Origin: Allolobophora icterica | Lineage: Eukaryota; Annelida; Clitellata; Crassiclitellata; Lumbricidae | DNA length: 64,000 nt | Assembly (NCBI GenBank): GCA_963556255.1 | Contig: OY744609.1 | Location: 8,150,517-8,214,516, forward strand | Direction of reading: 5' to 3' | Part shown: one piece after another, positions 34,429 through 59,721 of the stretch | Layout of the letters: each line of letters starts with the position of its first letter | Numbering within the stretch: position 1 is the stretch's first letter | Notes under the pieces: generated by a model | What the model was told of the DNA's origin: nothing | Database searches by the model: none | Seen by the model: the letters and a program-made list of their open reading frames with translations, nothing else | Program-made: the position numbers and the translations under genes

Positions 34429-34747
34429 CAGTGCTTCCCAATCTTTTTAAGCTACGGAACACTTTTGACTTGAAAAGTTTTTGACGGAACCCTACCTAAA
34501 CAAAGCATATTTTGGTGCAATATTTTTAAACAGTGATCCAGGTATGTAGGCCTACAGTTTAATCGATTAAAGTTAGACTAGAAATTGTTTTAAATAAATT
34601 TTCCCATGGAGCCCTTGTCTTCACCTCGGAGTCTGATTTATAATGTAACAACACATTCAAACAACACTTATCCAATTGCTTCATGGAACCCTTGTCTGCC
34701 CCTCACGGAACCCTATGGTTCCGCGGAACCCACTTTGAGAAACGCTG
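34429..34747. mobile_element. hAT-like MITE, 319 bp, just upstream of a gene
   Basis: Tips CAGTGCTTCCCAATC and, inverted, CAGCGTTTCTCAAAG. Perfect 8-bp flank GCCTATAT at 34421-34428 and 34748-34755. Subterminal GTTCCGCGGAAC is palindromic. Tips and 8-bp duplication fit hAT elements of the Charlie type. No transposase frame. The right end is 96 bases upstream of the ATG at 34844. Confidence 0.9.
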
Positions 34748-34843
34748 GCCTATATCATCTACAGTGTTGTTCTTAAATTGAACCTATAACGTAATAACTT
34801 AGCTAATTTCGTATTTTAGTCTGTCGAAAGAAAGAAATCCAAG

Positions 34844-36040
34844 ATGGCGTTCGACGAGAAGCACGATACTGGTTCCCTGCTTCCTTCGCTCGACGACGGA
34901 GGTCGTTCTGCGAAGAGCCCGACAGATGTCGACACGACTCCAAATTCGAGTCGTCAGAACAACGAGAAGCTGCCACCTATTGACAAAAACCAGCTTGTAG
35001 CAGGAAATAAAAAGTCTCAGGAAGAGAAGTCCCGCATCAACTCCAGTGATTCAACAAACATGGAAAACAGAAATGCCCCAGATCACCGCAAACGAAATGC
35101 AAATAGTAACAATAAGATGTCATCTCTTGGAACTTCGTCCAAGAGTGACAAAGATGAAGATGAGGAAGAGAAGTCCCACATTAACTCCACTGATTCAACA
35201 AATATGGATAGCAGAAATGCCCCCGATCACCGCAGACGAAATGAAAATAGTTCCAATAGTGACAAAGATGAAGAGGAGGAAGAAGAGAAACCTCGCATCA
35301 ACTCCAACGATTCCACAAGCACTGAGAACAGAAAGTCCCCGGATCATGACAAAGATGAAGAGGAGGAAGAAGAGAAACCTCGCATCAACTCCAACGATTC
35401 CCCAAGCACTGAGAACAGAAAGTCCCCGGATCAACGCAAAGGAAATGAAAATAGTTCCAATTGTAACAATGATGAAGAGGAGGAACAGAAATCGCGCATC
35501 AACTCCAATGATTCCACAAACGCTGAGAACAGAAATTCCCCGGTTCAACGCAAAGGAAATGAAAATAGTCCCAGTAAAACATCACCTCTCGGAACTTCCA
35601 ATAGCGACGAAGATGGAGATAAACGTACAAATCCTGAGGAAGATCCGCAGAATAGTGAAATAAAACGTTTGGACGGAAAAGGCAAGAAAATTAAAGAAGC
35701 ACCTCACGTAGAGAAGTCGAAAGAAGACAATGACACGGGGCAGGAAAAGGAGTCAAACCGACCAGAGGAACAAGAAACCGGAAATCGTGAGTTCCCCAAT
35801 GAAAAGCCCAAGAAAAGGATTCTGGGAAAGGACGCAGTTCCCAAGTCCACGTTTGGCGACGAGGGGTTGGACCAGTTGATCCCCAAACTGGAGAGGTTCG
35901 TCAATCGGAACTTGAGGGCTCTTCAGGGGATGAAACCAGACGATGCGGACGAAGAAGATGAAGAACTGGATCAGCAGACGATCAATCGATTCCTCAACCG
36001 AGATCGACAGAAAGAGATCGATAAATTCCTCAAGTCATAG
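34844..36040 (+). CDS. Acidic repeat protein of unknown function, single exon, 398 residues
   Basis: ATG at 34844 has a good vertebrate-like context (CCAAGATGG). The frame is uninterrupted to TAG at 36038, and AATAAA follows 18 bases later at 36058. The protein is hydrophilic, with no signal peptide or membrane span. Residues about 58-255 hold five imperfect repeats, each with a core like RINSNDSTxxENRxSPD (cores at about residues 64, 112, 151, 180 and 218) and separated by D/E runs. A lysine-rich segment covers about 258-330. A more ordered end has GLDQLIPKLERFVNRNLRAL and QTINRFLNRDRQKEIDKFL. Repeats differ in both DNA and protein, so this is not a simple microsatellite frame. I do not recognise the family. 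It could be the first exon of a larger gene, but the early polyadenylation signal argues for a complete one. Confidence 0.7.
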   Translation: MAFDEKHDTGSLLPSLDDGGRSAKSPTDVDTTPNSSRQNNEKLPPIDKNQLVAGNKKSQEEKSRINSSDSTNMENRNAPDHRKRNANSNNKMSSLGTSSKSDKDEDEEEKSHINSTDSTNMDSRNAPDHRRRNENSSNSDKDEEEEEEKPRINSNDSTSTENRKSPDHDKDEEEEEEKPRINSNDSPSTENRKSPDQRKGNENSSNCNNDEEEEQKSRINSNDSTNAENRNSPVQRKGNENSPSKTSPLGTSNSDEDGDKRTNPEEDPQNSEIKRLDGKGKKIKEAPHVEKSKEDNDTGQEKESNRPEEQETGNREFPNEKPKKRILGKDAVPKSTFGDEGLDQLIPKLERFVNRNLRALQGMKPDDADEEDEELDQQTINRFLNRDRQKEIDKFLKS

Positions 36041-36057
36041 ACGGTACGGATCTAGAC

Positions 36058-36063
36058 AATAAA
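36058..36063 (+). terminator. Polyadenylation signal AATAAA
   Basis: Canonical hexamer 18 bases after the stop of the acidic repeat gene. Confidence 0.5.
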
Positions 36064-36079
36064 CCCTGTATACGTCTGA

Positions 36080-36380
36080 TTTGACGCAGCGCTCGTGAAG
36101 AAGTTCAAGCGCTCCTCTGTCAACTTTCCTCTCTGGTCTCCCGACAATCGGGTCTTATTCTTCGCACGGTGCACCTCGACAACTCTCCTTCTTACTTGAC
36201 GCAGCACTCGTGAAAATGAAACTCCTCCGTCTCCTTACCTCTTTGGTCTCCCATCAACCGGGTCTGGTTCTTCACACCGTATCTCTAGACAACTCTACTC
36301 CTAACTTGATGCAGCATACGTGAATATGTCTGCAGGTGCCATGCGCTTAGCTTCTACAGCAACTTTCGTGTTTACGATTA
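36080..36380 (+). mobile_element. Dispersed repeat C, three partial units in a row
   Basis: The word TTGACGCAGC(A/G)CTCGTGAA (or a close variant) recurs near 36080, 36196 and 36306, each followed by a CTCT-rich body with GTCTCCC and ACAACTCT. Confidence 0.65.
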
Positions 36381-36764
36381 CTATTACGCCAAAAGGTTCT
36401 CAATAACTGAGACAATCGCAGATAGAGACGGTTGTTACTAACCAGTCGACTCAATTAAACCTATGTTCATAATCATCATTAAGATGATAGGCCCTATATG
36501 TGAAAAGTAACCCTCTGACTTGACCTTGCGCTCGTAGTAAGCTACTGTTAAGTAGTGCCTTAGACAAATTTTCCAGTTACTATTACGCTTACGGTTCATC
36601 AGTAATCTTGAGACAATTGGCAGCCAGGCAGTTGCTGTCAACGCCTCCTCCTTCTCTCAACCGTATACGCTGAAGCTCATTTTCTTCGGCCTCGGCAATC
36701 ATAAGGCGCCATATAAACTGCCTCTAATGTTGTTATTATCTGGTGAATTAAATCAGACAAGAGT

Positions 36765-37030
36765 AGGACACGGTGGTCCATCGGTCAAAAGGGTTGATCA
36801 GTAATCATGCAGTTGCAGGTTCAACTCCGAGTAACGTTACTAACGACCTTGGTCAAGTTGTTTATCTCTGTCACCAAACAGTATAGAACAACCGGACACT
36901 GTCCTCCGCTTGACTACCCTTTGGACAGCCTTTCTGCCGCGACGAAGCGTTCGTGAATTATAAGCTGGTGCCCTGCGCTTATAAGATTTTCGAGTGGCGC
37001 TTTAGAAATTTTGACTTTACGATTACGCTT
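36765..37030 (+). mobile_element. tRNA-derived SINE with repeat C tail
   Basis: CACGGTGGTCCATCGGTCAA (A-box-like) and GTTGCAGGTTCAACTCCGAG (B box), followed by a body and the repeat C tail at about 36945-37025. This suggests that repeat C is the 3' part of a SINE family. Confidence 0.65.
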
Positions 37031-37560
37031 AGAATTTCGTCTTTGCAGCACCAGAGTATACATGTCTATGAATAGATAATTGTAATTCATTTCGACGATA
37101 AACGATTTGCAACAACAATTTTATGCGTTATTAGTAGATAATTTATTACATTCGAGATAGTCAACTACGTTCGTGTTAGGCAGTGAAGTTTTGCGCGAAG
37201 ATGTTAGACAAATTATGCAAAATATGGTGATGCCAATCAAACCTACACAAGACGATTTACATACAACAAACTGCCACCGTAAAATATAAGCGACGATTTC
37301 TGGTCGAGGAAGCCAAACATCTGTGACAAAACTATGCAAAACTGTACAAAAACTGTTTTGACAACAGGGTATTTCGGCTAAATAACTGTTAAAGAGAGGT
37401 TATCAGTGTAGCGATGTCCTAAGCCCACACAATCATTCTTATCTACATGTAGGAGTAGACGTGAGTGTTATAGCTCATTTTGACACTAAGCTTCCTTAGC
37501 CACAGGGAGGCGCTACAATCAGTACAGAATAAAAATGCCCTGGACGAGAATTAAAGAAAT
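37031..37560. other. Unassigned unique sequence
   Basis: No exon, RNA gene or transposon end that I can support. Confidence 0.4.
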
Positions 37561-37562
37561 AA

Positions 37563-37639
37563 ATATATACATAATATATATTTTATATACATAATATATA
37601 TTGTATATACATGCATAAATACATGTATATATATATGTA

Positions 37640-37682
<43 letters not shown>
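37563..37682. repeat. (TA)n-rich microsatellite
   Basis: TA and TATATGTA runs that abut a LINE fragment. Confidence 0.95.
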
Positions 37683-37683
37683 C

Positions 37684-38125
37684 AGGAAGAGAAAAAACTG
37701 TATAGGGCACTTGTCACTCCAGGACTGATGTATGGTTCCGAGTGTTGGTGCTTACAGAAGGAGGACGAAAGGAGGATTCTAGTGGCCGAAATGAGAAGAC
37801 TAAGAATAGCGGGGAGGATCAGACGAGATATGATTCGCAATTAGGTAATCCGGAAGGATTTGGGACAGAGGAAAACATTGCTAGATAGGATTAGAAAAAG
37901 AAGACTGTCATGGTATGGGAAAGTACCAAGAATGGACGATAAGAGATTACCACCAAAGGTACTACATTGCTACGTGGAGGGAACATGGAGTCGAGGAAGA
38001 CAAAGACATGGATGGAAAACTTGAGACAAGATCTTAAAGAAAAAGACATGGACAATTGGACATGAGAATGGTCCTGGATACTATAAGAGACAGACTCCTA
38101 CACTACCACTATTCCTAATAATAAT
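37684..38125 (+). mobile_element. LINE 3' fragment, fourth family
   Basis: The plus frame reads YRALVTPGLMYGSECWCLQK, RRILVAEMRRLR, LLDRIRKRRLSWYGKV and RLPPKVLHCYVEG, the typical end of another non-LTR reverse transcriptase, with stops. The tail is (ATA)n. Confidence 0.8.
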
Positions 38126-38169
38126 AATAATAGTAAAAATAAAACTGTTACTACCACTGCTATTGCTAC

Positions 38170-38328
<159 letters not shown>

Positions 38329-38339
38329 CCACTGAGCCA

Positions 38340-38577
38340 CCACTGTGGGGCGTGGTGGCTCAGTGGTAAGTTCGGCGCCTTGTGACCGGAGGGTTGCAGG
38401 TTCGAATCCCACTCTAGTCGCTGCGTACAGACCTTGGGCAAGTCCTTCACTCGCAATTGCTCGTGGCGCTTCGGCGTGAAAACTCCGACACAGTATCAAA
38501 TGCTGTAGTCGGGAGCGCCTCTGAGTAGTAGTTGACTTCGAGAGGCGCTATAGAAATATCCGGAATAAATTTTAAAA
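38340..38577 (+). mobile_element. tRNA-derived SINE, full copy
   Basis: A box TGGCTCAGTGGTAAG, B box GGTTCGAATCCC, body with CTTGGGCAAGTCCTTCACTC, and a tail GGGAGCGCCTCTGAGTAGTA...GAGAGGCGCTATAGAAAT equal to the LINE A end. RNA polymerase III boxes are intact. Directly upstream (38324-38341) is an 18-base inverted copy of its own head. Confidence 0.93.
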
Positions 38578-38582
38578 AATAC

Positions 38583-38660
38583 TACTACAACAACAACAAC
38601 AACAACAATAATAATAATAATAGTAATAATAATAATAATAATAATAGTAATAATAGTAAC
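38583..38660. repeat. (AAC)n and (AAT)n microsatellite
   Basis: Follows the SINE tail and may derive from it. Confidence 0.9.
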
Positions 38661-38868
38661 AATTATGTAATAATGGCATTTTATTCTCAGGATTATTTTT
38701 TCAACTCCTTGGGCATTCGAAGAATAACATTCCAACCTTATCTACAAATCGGCTGCATGCAAATATCGCAAAAAAGTTCAAGCCTGCGTGCCACTGCATC
38801 GCAATTGAAATAAATACCAAAGCAAGCACTTGAACTTCTTTCTGCTGTGTCATGTATGCGCGTGTGTA

Positions 38869-38871
<3 letters not shown>

Positions 38872-38906
<35 letters not shown>

Positions 38907-39080
38907 TGCGTGCGTGCGTGCGTGTGTGTGTGTGTGTGTGTTCAGTGTAATAAGGCACTTGTAATATCGAAGATACTGGTCTCCGAATAGGCCTACATAT
39001 CAGGCCTGGTTCCCCCTCCCACCCCCGCATTCGAACCCGAATCGGAAGGCACATACGCCCACGCCTTTCTACCAGAGGAC
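38872..39080. repeat. (GT)n microsatellite and a tRNA-like SINE relic
   Basis: GT run to about 38940. Minus 39075-39015 has TCCTCTGGTAGAAAGG and TTCGGGTTCGAATGCG. Confidence 0.6.
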
Positions 39081-39485
39081 CGAGACAATGCTATTAAGTG
39101 CACTTGTACTATCAAAAGAAAATTCTACGCGCTGTGTACAATTCACTCAGGCAACAGAACAAAGGTAAATAATAGCAGTAAGCTGTCATTTCAAAGACAA
39201 TTCTAATGTCAACGCATTTAACACGGTCCATTAAAGACAAACACTATAACATCCTTAGGGTCTTGAGAGCCAGTTTGCTAGCTCAGCCTGTCAACGGCTG
39301 AGGCCGCTGGTCGTCAAGACCAATTGAAATTGACGTTGCTGAAAAAACTGTTGAACTGTTAAAACGTGAGAACACTGCAGAATTACGTCCCTTAAAGAGC
39401 GGACAAATAGAAGAAAATAACTAAAGTCCAAGTCTTAAAAATTATGAAAAAATATAAACATCTACTGAAAAATATATAAACATTC

Positions 39486-39775
39486 ACTCTCATTCATTCA
39501 TTCATTCATTCACTCATTCATCCACACACTTATTCACTCATTCAATCATTCATTCATTCACTCATTCATTTTCATTCACTCAACCATTTATCCATTCATT
39601 CACTCACTCAATCATAGATTCATTCACTCACTCATTCAGTCAATCACTCTCATTCATTCATTCATTCATTCACCCACTCATTCATTAACGCACTCACTCA
39701 TCTATTCACTCTACTAATTGACTTACTCATTGACTAACACTCCATTCATTCATTCACTAATTCATTCAATACATA
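39486..39775. repeat. (CATT)n and CACT microsatellite
   Basis: Tetranucleotide repeat with interruptions. Confidence 0.9.
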
Positions 39776-40110
39776 TATTAAGCACCTCTATCTGCCTAAA
39801 CTTGCTTCCAAATTGTCCGAGCACTCAGGGTAGGGGTCATCATTTAGGACGTCCAAATACACAACCCTCCGCTTCCTCCCTCCACTCCCACTCACTGTCC
39901 CTCTCATTCCAACCCATCAATTCCTTTTTCCTACAGTCCCTCGACTGTTCAGGCAAAGGAGAAAAACCCCAGGGTGCTGTTCGCCCCACGGCCTCGTAGC
40001 ACTGAAAATACTGGTATGGTGACCTAATCCCAGCTGTCCATTAGACAAATATAAAAATTATACACGAAAAGTCTGATTACCTTCTAAACCCCGTTACCTA
40101 CGTTCTAATG

Positions 40111-40434
40111 TCAGATCCGATTAGAAATCAAGAGCCATGCAAGGCTGTCATGGGCACGACGTGTTAGCGACTTCACTTTCTCGGCCTTGGCATATAATCC
40201 TCTCCTCCGAGAATCCTTCCCGATCGAGTGCAGATGCATAGATTCACTTTCCAAGCAACAGAAACTTTGAACTTCTGCCCCGTTTTGATCGAACGACGTC
40301 TTGTTGACCTCTGCCTGAGGACAGAGTTCAAAGTTCACTTCTTTAAATTCCAGACATAAAACAAGCAATTCACTCAGTCTTCCAAGCCATCGCTCAAGAC
40401 GCAGAACTGTGTTGCGAAATTCGCTCAGGTCCAA
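40111..40434 (-). other. Open frame in the p53-gene 3' flank, probably repeat
   Basis: A 107-codon minus frame. Its end (AEKVKSLT-like) matches the repeat at 43560-43640, which has a tRNA-like B box further on, so it is better explained as 3' UTR containing a SINE-type repeat than as coding. Confidence 0.4.
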
Positions 40435-40484
40435 TTCAAATTATGCTGGTGTCGACAGATTTAGAAAAGTGATGAAATCGTCTG

Positions 40485-53773
<13,289 letters not shown>

Positions 53774-54162
53774 CGTTGAAATCTCTTCCAAATACCACGT
53801 TCACAAATGCAGATCTTTTGACAGAAGTTACTCAACAAGTTCATATGTACGTATATACATTTATATGCGTAAGTATGTATATCTGTGGGTATTTAGATAG
53901 CGCTGTTAGGAACCTTTCAAAGTCTTGTCGGAAGTCTGCTCAGACTGGGAGTATGAATTCAAAAGAAGGAACTGTCAAAATAAGTTTCAAAGGTGGACAA
54001 CGCACAGCGCGATGCTTTTGCCCACAACCGGATCATCGGATTTTCATGAACTCGCGATGATCTAAAATAAAAGCATAAAACATTATTAAATCACACAACA
54101 GAAACTGTGAGGTAATTAAGGTTCGACTTTTGATGAGCGACTTCAAGAAATTTAATGGTAAC

Positions 54163-54460
54163 GGCCAGAGGCGCCGCCAGGCTTAAAAAATTGGACGCAC
54201 ACACCTCCCGTCTCCTCCCATCCACACCCGTCCCCACTGTGCCACTCGTTGTCATACACTGAAAATGACTCATGAAAGTACAGTAGGGCCTATAACACAT
54301 GCATATGATAACATATGATATTATTTATGCACACTGTATGGTAAACCAAAGTTACACAGTGAAATTGTCAAAAATATCGATGCGATGCCTATAATCCTTG
54401 TATGGATTCGATTTGGTGGGTGGACGTACGTGCGTCCAGTGCGTCACGCTGGCGGCGCCC
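54163..54460. mobile_element. hAT-like MITE, 298 bp, upstream of the p53-family gene
   Basis: Shared inverted tip sequence GGCGCCGCCAG. 8-bp flank ATGGTAAC at 54155-54162 and 54461-54468. GTGCGTCC / GGACGCAC lie subterminally. The left tip carries six extra bases (GGCCAG). It begins 390 bases upstream of the ATG at 53773. Confidence 0.8.
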
Positions 54461-54559
54461 ATGGTAACGTCAAATCTATTGCATAGCGCCAATACAGAAA
54501 CAATTCACCATAAGACACTGCAAATTATTATTTTACATTTGTTTTTGCACTGCATTGGC

Positions 54560-54650
54560 TTTGTCTACGTGAACCTTACCTTGCCTTATCACACGTACCT
54601 TACCTTACCTTATCAAACATACCTTACCTTACCTTATCTATCTATAATGA
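54560..54650. repeat. (CTTAC)n-like short repeat
   Basis: CCTTACCTTACCTTATC units, imperfect. Confidence 0.75.
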
Positions 54651-54732
54651 ACTTCTATAGCGCCCCTTCAAGAAATCTACTCAGTGGCGCTCACACATAC
54701 CTTACCTTACATTACCACACATTCATTCATTC

Positions 54733-55875
54733 GAGGATTTATATAGCGCACATTCATTCATTCGAGGATTTATATAGCGCCCCTTCAAGGGAAATACTCA
54801 AAGGCGCCCGACACCAGCACGCTCAAATAGTACAGTTTTAAGATTAGCAAAGAACAGGACATTGGGAATCCCAGAGCACATGCGGAGCTCTAAGGGAAGT
54901 CTATTCAGACCACCGGGGCCCACCACCGAAAAAGCTCCACTTTGCATAGTCGTGGAACGAGCGAAGGGGACTATAAGAACCCCTTTCCCACATAGCGGAG
55001 GGAACGTCGGACTTGGGCACCTGAAACGGAGCAGCAAAGCTCTCGCAGGTAGGCAGAGGCAGGGCCCTGACGACATCGCCATACTAAGGCAGCGATCCTA
55101 TATTCAATGCGTAAGCGGATATATGAAGCTAGGGAAGGACTCCAGCATATTATCTATGCTTGGCCTGGCCAAATTTGGGGGTATGCCCGATGAGACGGAC
55201 TGCATATCGCGGACCTCGCTCTAGCAGTGCATATTTTAAGGAATTTAGACTATAGTGGGACAAAATCAGCCATGGGTCTAGTTCACGATCTTTTTTGGAA
55301 CTCGTCTCTTCTGAGAGGTGGGTGGGAGAAAGTCGGCCATATTCTGGTCGAAGACCTATTTTTAGGAATTAATCTCCACAAACTTTAAAACTTTATGACA
55401 TTTCTACGATTTCATCTCCCAAAAAGTTGACGACTTTTTTAGTCATCACCTTTTTACAACTTTTCTCGGGTCTCCCAGCCAATAATAAGGTGATTCAACA
55501 ATAATAATGACTTTTTGGAATTTCATGACAATGCCTTATTTTACTAGTGGGACAAATCTTAAAACTCTTGCAACATTTGCCCCACTAGTTATACCTTATA
55601 AATACATTCCCTGGGACAAATCAGCCTATGACTACTGGGACAAATCCTAAGACTACTGGGACATTTGTCCCACGTCTAGTTATACAGTTAAAATATGCCC
55701 TGCGCTCTAGACACATGAGACTAGATAGGAGACCAAAATAAAGCGATGAGCAGTAGTCAAGGCGGGCTGTAATGAAGGAGTGAACCAATGTAGCAGTGGC
55801 ACTGGGCGTTACCTTACCACATGTACAGTCTTGTTCTTGTCTTTTCCTCATATTCCTGCTTGTATTCATTGTTGT
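54733..55875 (-). mobile_element. LINE family A 3' part, split by a MITE
   Basis: Minus 55082-54798 holds FSVVGPGGLNRLPLELR and VLFFANLKTVLF. Minus 55840-55703 holds ATATLVHSFITARLDYCSSL. The tail is at 54746-54807. A 30-base piece of the tail (CATTCATTCGAGGATTTATA) is duplicated at 54720-54750. Confidence 0.85.
55225..55702. mobile_element. hAT-like MITE, family CAGGGCATATTTTAA, 478 bp copy
   Basis: Tips CAGTGCATATTTTAA and inverted CAGGGCATATTTTAA. Perfect 8-bp flank CGCTCTAG at 55217-55224 and 55703-55710. Its CCC end is the counterpart of the left end of the 276-bp copy at 9776, so the two lie in opposite orientation. Removing it restores LINE A continuity. Confidence 0.92.
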
Positions 55876-57130
55876 CTGCAGTGAGGTGCATTTTTACAAT
55901 ATCCGCAGCTTCTATAGCAACACTGTCTAAGGCACACGAAATCAAAACCAAGCCGTAATCGGGTCAACATCCAGACATTATGCATTAGACACACTTGTAT
56001 GGCTGTAGCAGACAAGTGTACTTTCATGTTAGACATTCGATCTAATTACTTCTATAGCGCCATTATAATAAAAGAAGGTCGTTTCAACAGTCAAACTGTA
56101 GGTACAGAAAGTAGTTACCAATGAAAGCCAAACGAGAAACGTAAGCATTTAATAATTTAATATAGCCGCCCTAAGACAATACTCAGAAGCCATTGTTACA
56201 CTAATAGAATCCACTCGATTCACCCTTAAGAGACCAAGAGAGAGTAAGTAAGTGGCCATACCTTAACTCATCACAAACACTTTGCCACACTAAACTCCTC
56301 AACAGAAACGTGCAAACACTCCACCGAGAGCGACGACATGCGATATGTTAGTTCGACGGGAATCCATCTATATGACCTGCCTAGAATCACTCGACCCGAC
56401 CCAATTTCAGACGACAGTCCCGATTGGCTCCTACTTCAGCCAATCACATGCTAGCATAGATGTTTAGCTTCCAACTGGGTCAAAGTCGAGCCCATCAGTG
56501 AACAGCTGGGGTCCAATAGTCACATAGGTCAAACTACAAGATGACACTTCCTTCGGATGCCTTCAGAAATTAATCGAATACGACTTATTAGCAACGGACT
56601 CAGGAATTATTGTCCATCTTGATCTATTAAATCCTGTCAACAATGGAAGAATGGGGATAGAGAGGGCGGAGGGGGTGGGTGAATAGCTTAGACTGTACAA
56701 GCCACTGGAAACTTTCATGGCCAAAGCTCCAATTAGGGAATACAATCGGCGGCTTACAGATTTTCTTGTTTCATAATTGCCAAATTAATTAAACAAGAAA
56801 ATCTGTTAGCAGCTGCTATCTTAAGCATATGCCCCGATTATATATCGGACAAGGACACGCATGAACGTATGTACGTGTGTATTTGTTGATTTAAGTGTAT
56901 ATGTGTATGTATGTATGTATGTGTATGCATGCATGTATGTGTGAATGTTGTGTATATATGTTTGTGTGTGTCTGTGTGTATGCATGTGAGTGTTGATGTA
57001 TGTGCGCATGTAGACGTTTGTGTATGCATATATCTATGTATGCATGTATGTACGTGTGCATGTATCAGTATATATTAGTGTGCATGCATGTGCATATATA
57101 TATGTGCATGTATTTATACAGATGGTTGAC
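55876..57130. other. Unassigned sequence with short SINE/LINE tails
   Basis: 55910-56000 and 56040-56075 are family tail fragments (TCTATAGCGCCATTAT). 56880-57110 is ATGT/GTGT-rich. No exon or RNA gene is supported. Confidence 0.4.
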
Positions 57131-57139
57131 ATCTTTTCT

Positions 57140-57331
<192 letters not shown>

Positions 57332-57579
57332 AGATGTTTCGTTTGGACCTGGTAATGGTCTTTGATCAGTGTCGCTGTTTCGAGACCCTTTCAAAGGTCT
57401 TCAACACCGCCAAAGGCCCGTGAGTTTCAGTCTTACCCACCACACTTAGTTCAGCTACCTCTCAAACGAAACGTACGGACGGGTGATCAGGTACATTATG
57501 TAGGGTCCACCGTGAAATAAACTTTATATAAGGGATTTGGTATTAAACGCTGACCAAATACTGGCCATGATCTCTCAGA

Positions 57580-57952
<373 letters not shown>

Positions 57953-58059
57953 ATTATCTGTCGTCTGTCTTGGTCTTTCTGCCCTTGCTTGTCTGTCTTC
58001 CTGTTCCGTTCTGACAGGTTGTATTATAGTAGGCCCTACTAGTAAACGAAAATTGATTG

Positions 58060-59720
58060 ATTGATTCATGTGTCTCTGTATGTCTCTCCATGTGCGTGTG
58101 TGTCTGTCTCTTTGTCTGTTTTTCTCTGTTGTCTGTCTCGGTCTTTCTGCCCCTGCTTATCTGTATCTCTGTCTATCGGTCTGTCTCCATCTGTCTGTCC
58201 ATCTATCTCTCCATCTGTCTCCCCTCGTTATAGACCAAGGATCAGCAATCTACACTTACTCCGGGTATACGCACCGCCATATCTGACCCACATCTAAATA
58301 ACGGAGCCCATCCATACACACACACACAGGGTCAAGTCTCAACGGCGCATATCTGCATATGGAAAGCGAGATATGCTCCCAACCTAATAATATAGTATTA
58401 CGATCAATGATCGTTTGCCAAGAACAAATAAGACGAAAATCGGTTCATGAATGAAAGAGAAAATGCGAAGAAACGGATCAAAGCGTGAAGACGCATAAAG
58501 CAATCTACGATTATACAAACATTCAGTCGCTTTCATTCACGACAATTCTCAAAGAGTAAACAGTAGACGTTAAAAAGTTCCCATAATTCTGCGTCGAGCG
58601 CAAATGCAAATATAGGCCACAGCTGAAATATGGCAAAAGACGTGGAATTATATCTTTGTGCGAAATTAAATTTTTTAGGTCATAATATGAATATAAATTA
58701 GTCACATGTCGTAATTAGCATGCAAATAGTCCAAATGAAACGGAAACATACTTATAGGGCCTTGTCATATTTTCGCTTAAACTAAATTGCACTTTAGCAT
58801 CTAAATGTAGTTAGATGCAGGTAATATAGTGCAAATAACACTACCTTGCACTACTTGTTTTAACCTACGCTTGACCACTTATGTAGCACCAACATCTACT
58901 GGCGGCGATCTTGTTTGACAGGTGGGGGGGCACTTTTGAACTGATCCGGTGAAACAAGAGTTTTGAACTGATCTGGTGAGCGCGAAAAATTGTTTGACCT
59001 TTTTGGTGTTTCTTCGAAATTTGTGGGGGACAGATGTATGGTGTGTCCCCCACTCTTAAAGGTGGGGCTTCTTGTCCCTCTCGACCCCCAGGATCGTCGC
59101 CAATACCAACATCGGTGATCTCCTATGTTGTACAGTGCGATGTCGAAATCCTGTTACAAGTACATTACGCTGCAATACGTGCCACAGGAATCATTAATCA
59201 TTGCGCGCCTGGATTAGGGCTTGGTACTCTTTGACCGCTTACAGACAGCTCTATATAAATTAGACGATCATGACATATTATAGTCGTCGCTACATTACTG
59301 AACACGTATAGGGTGTCATTTAGGAAAACTCGACGAACTGTTTACATTATGTTTGTCACGAAACGCCCCACAAAATCACTCAAGAAGTCCTGAAACTTTC
59401 GTCATTAGACGACGCGGTCGTCAGTTCCTTGAAACGGCGATTAAAAGCTCATTTTACTAACAAAGGGAAACGAAGAACAGCAACAATAACATTAGCTTTG
59501 TTATTTAGAAACAGACGCTTACCGCCAATTAGCGCTTCTCAAACGTCTTTCGCGCCTTAACCACGCCTACACCTGTCAATCACTCACCTTTTCTAGACCT
59601 AATAAATAAGCAAACCTTCCAAGATCTTTGAACTTTGAACATACGGAACATATACGGAACGTAACTGCAGTAGTTGAGAAATAAACCCAGCTAGCAAAGG
59701 GTTCTTGACGCACAGGCCTA
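58060..59720. other. Unassigned sequence, no gene supported
   Basis: CTGT-rich to 58220. 58920-59090 has GGGGGACAGATG...GTGTGTCCCCCAC, which could be a degraded inverted-repeat element, without clear ends. Confidence 0.4.
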
Positions 59721-59721
59721 T

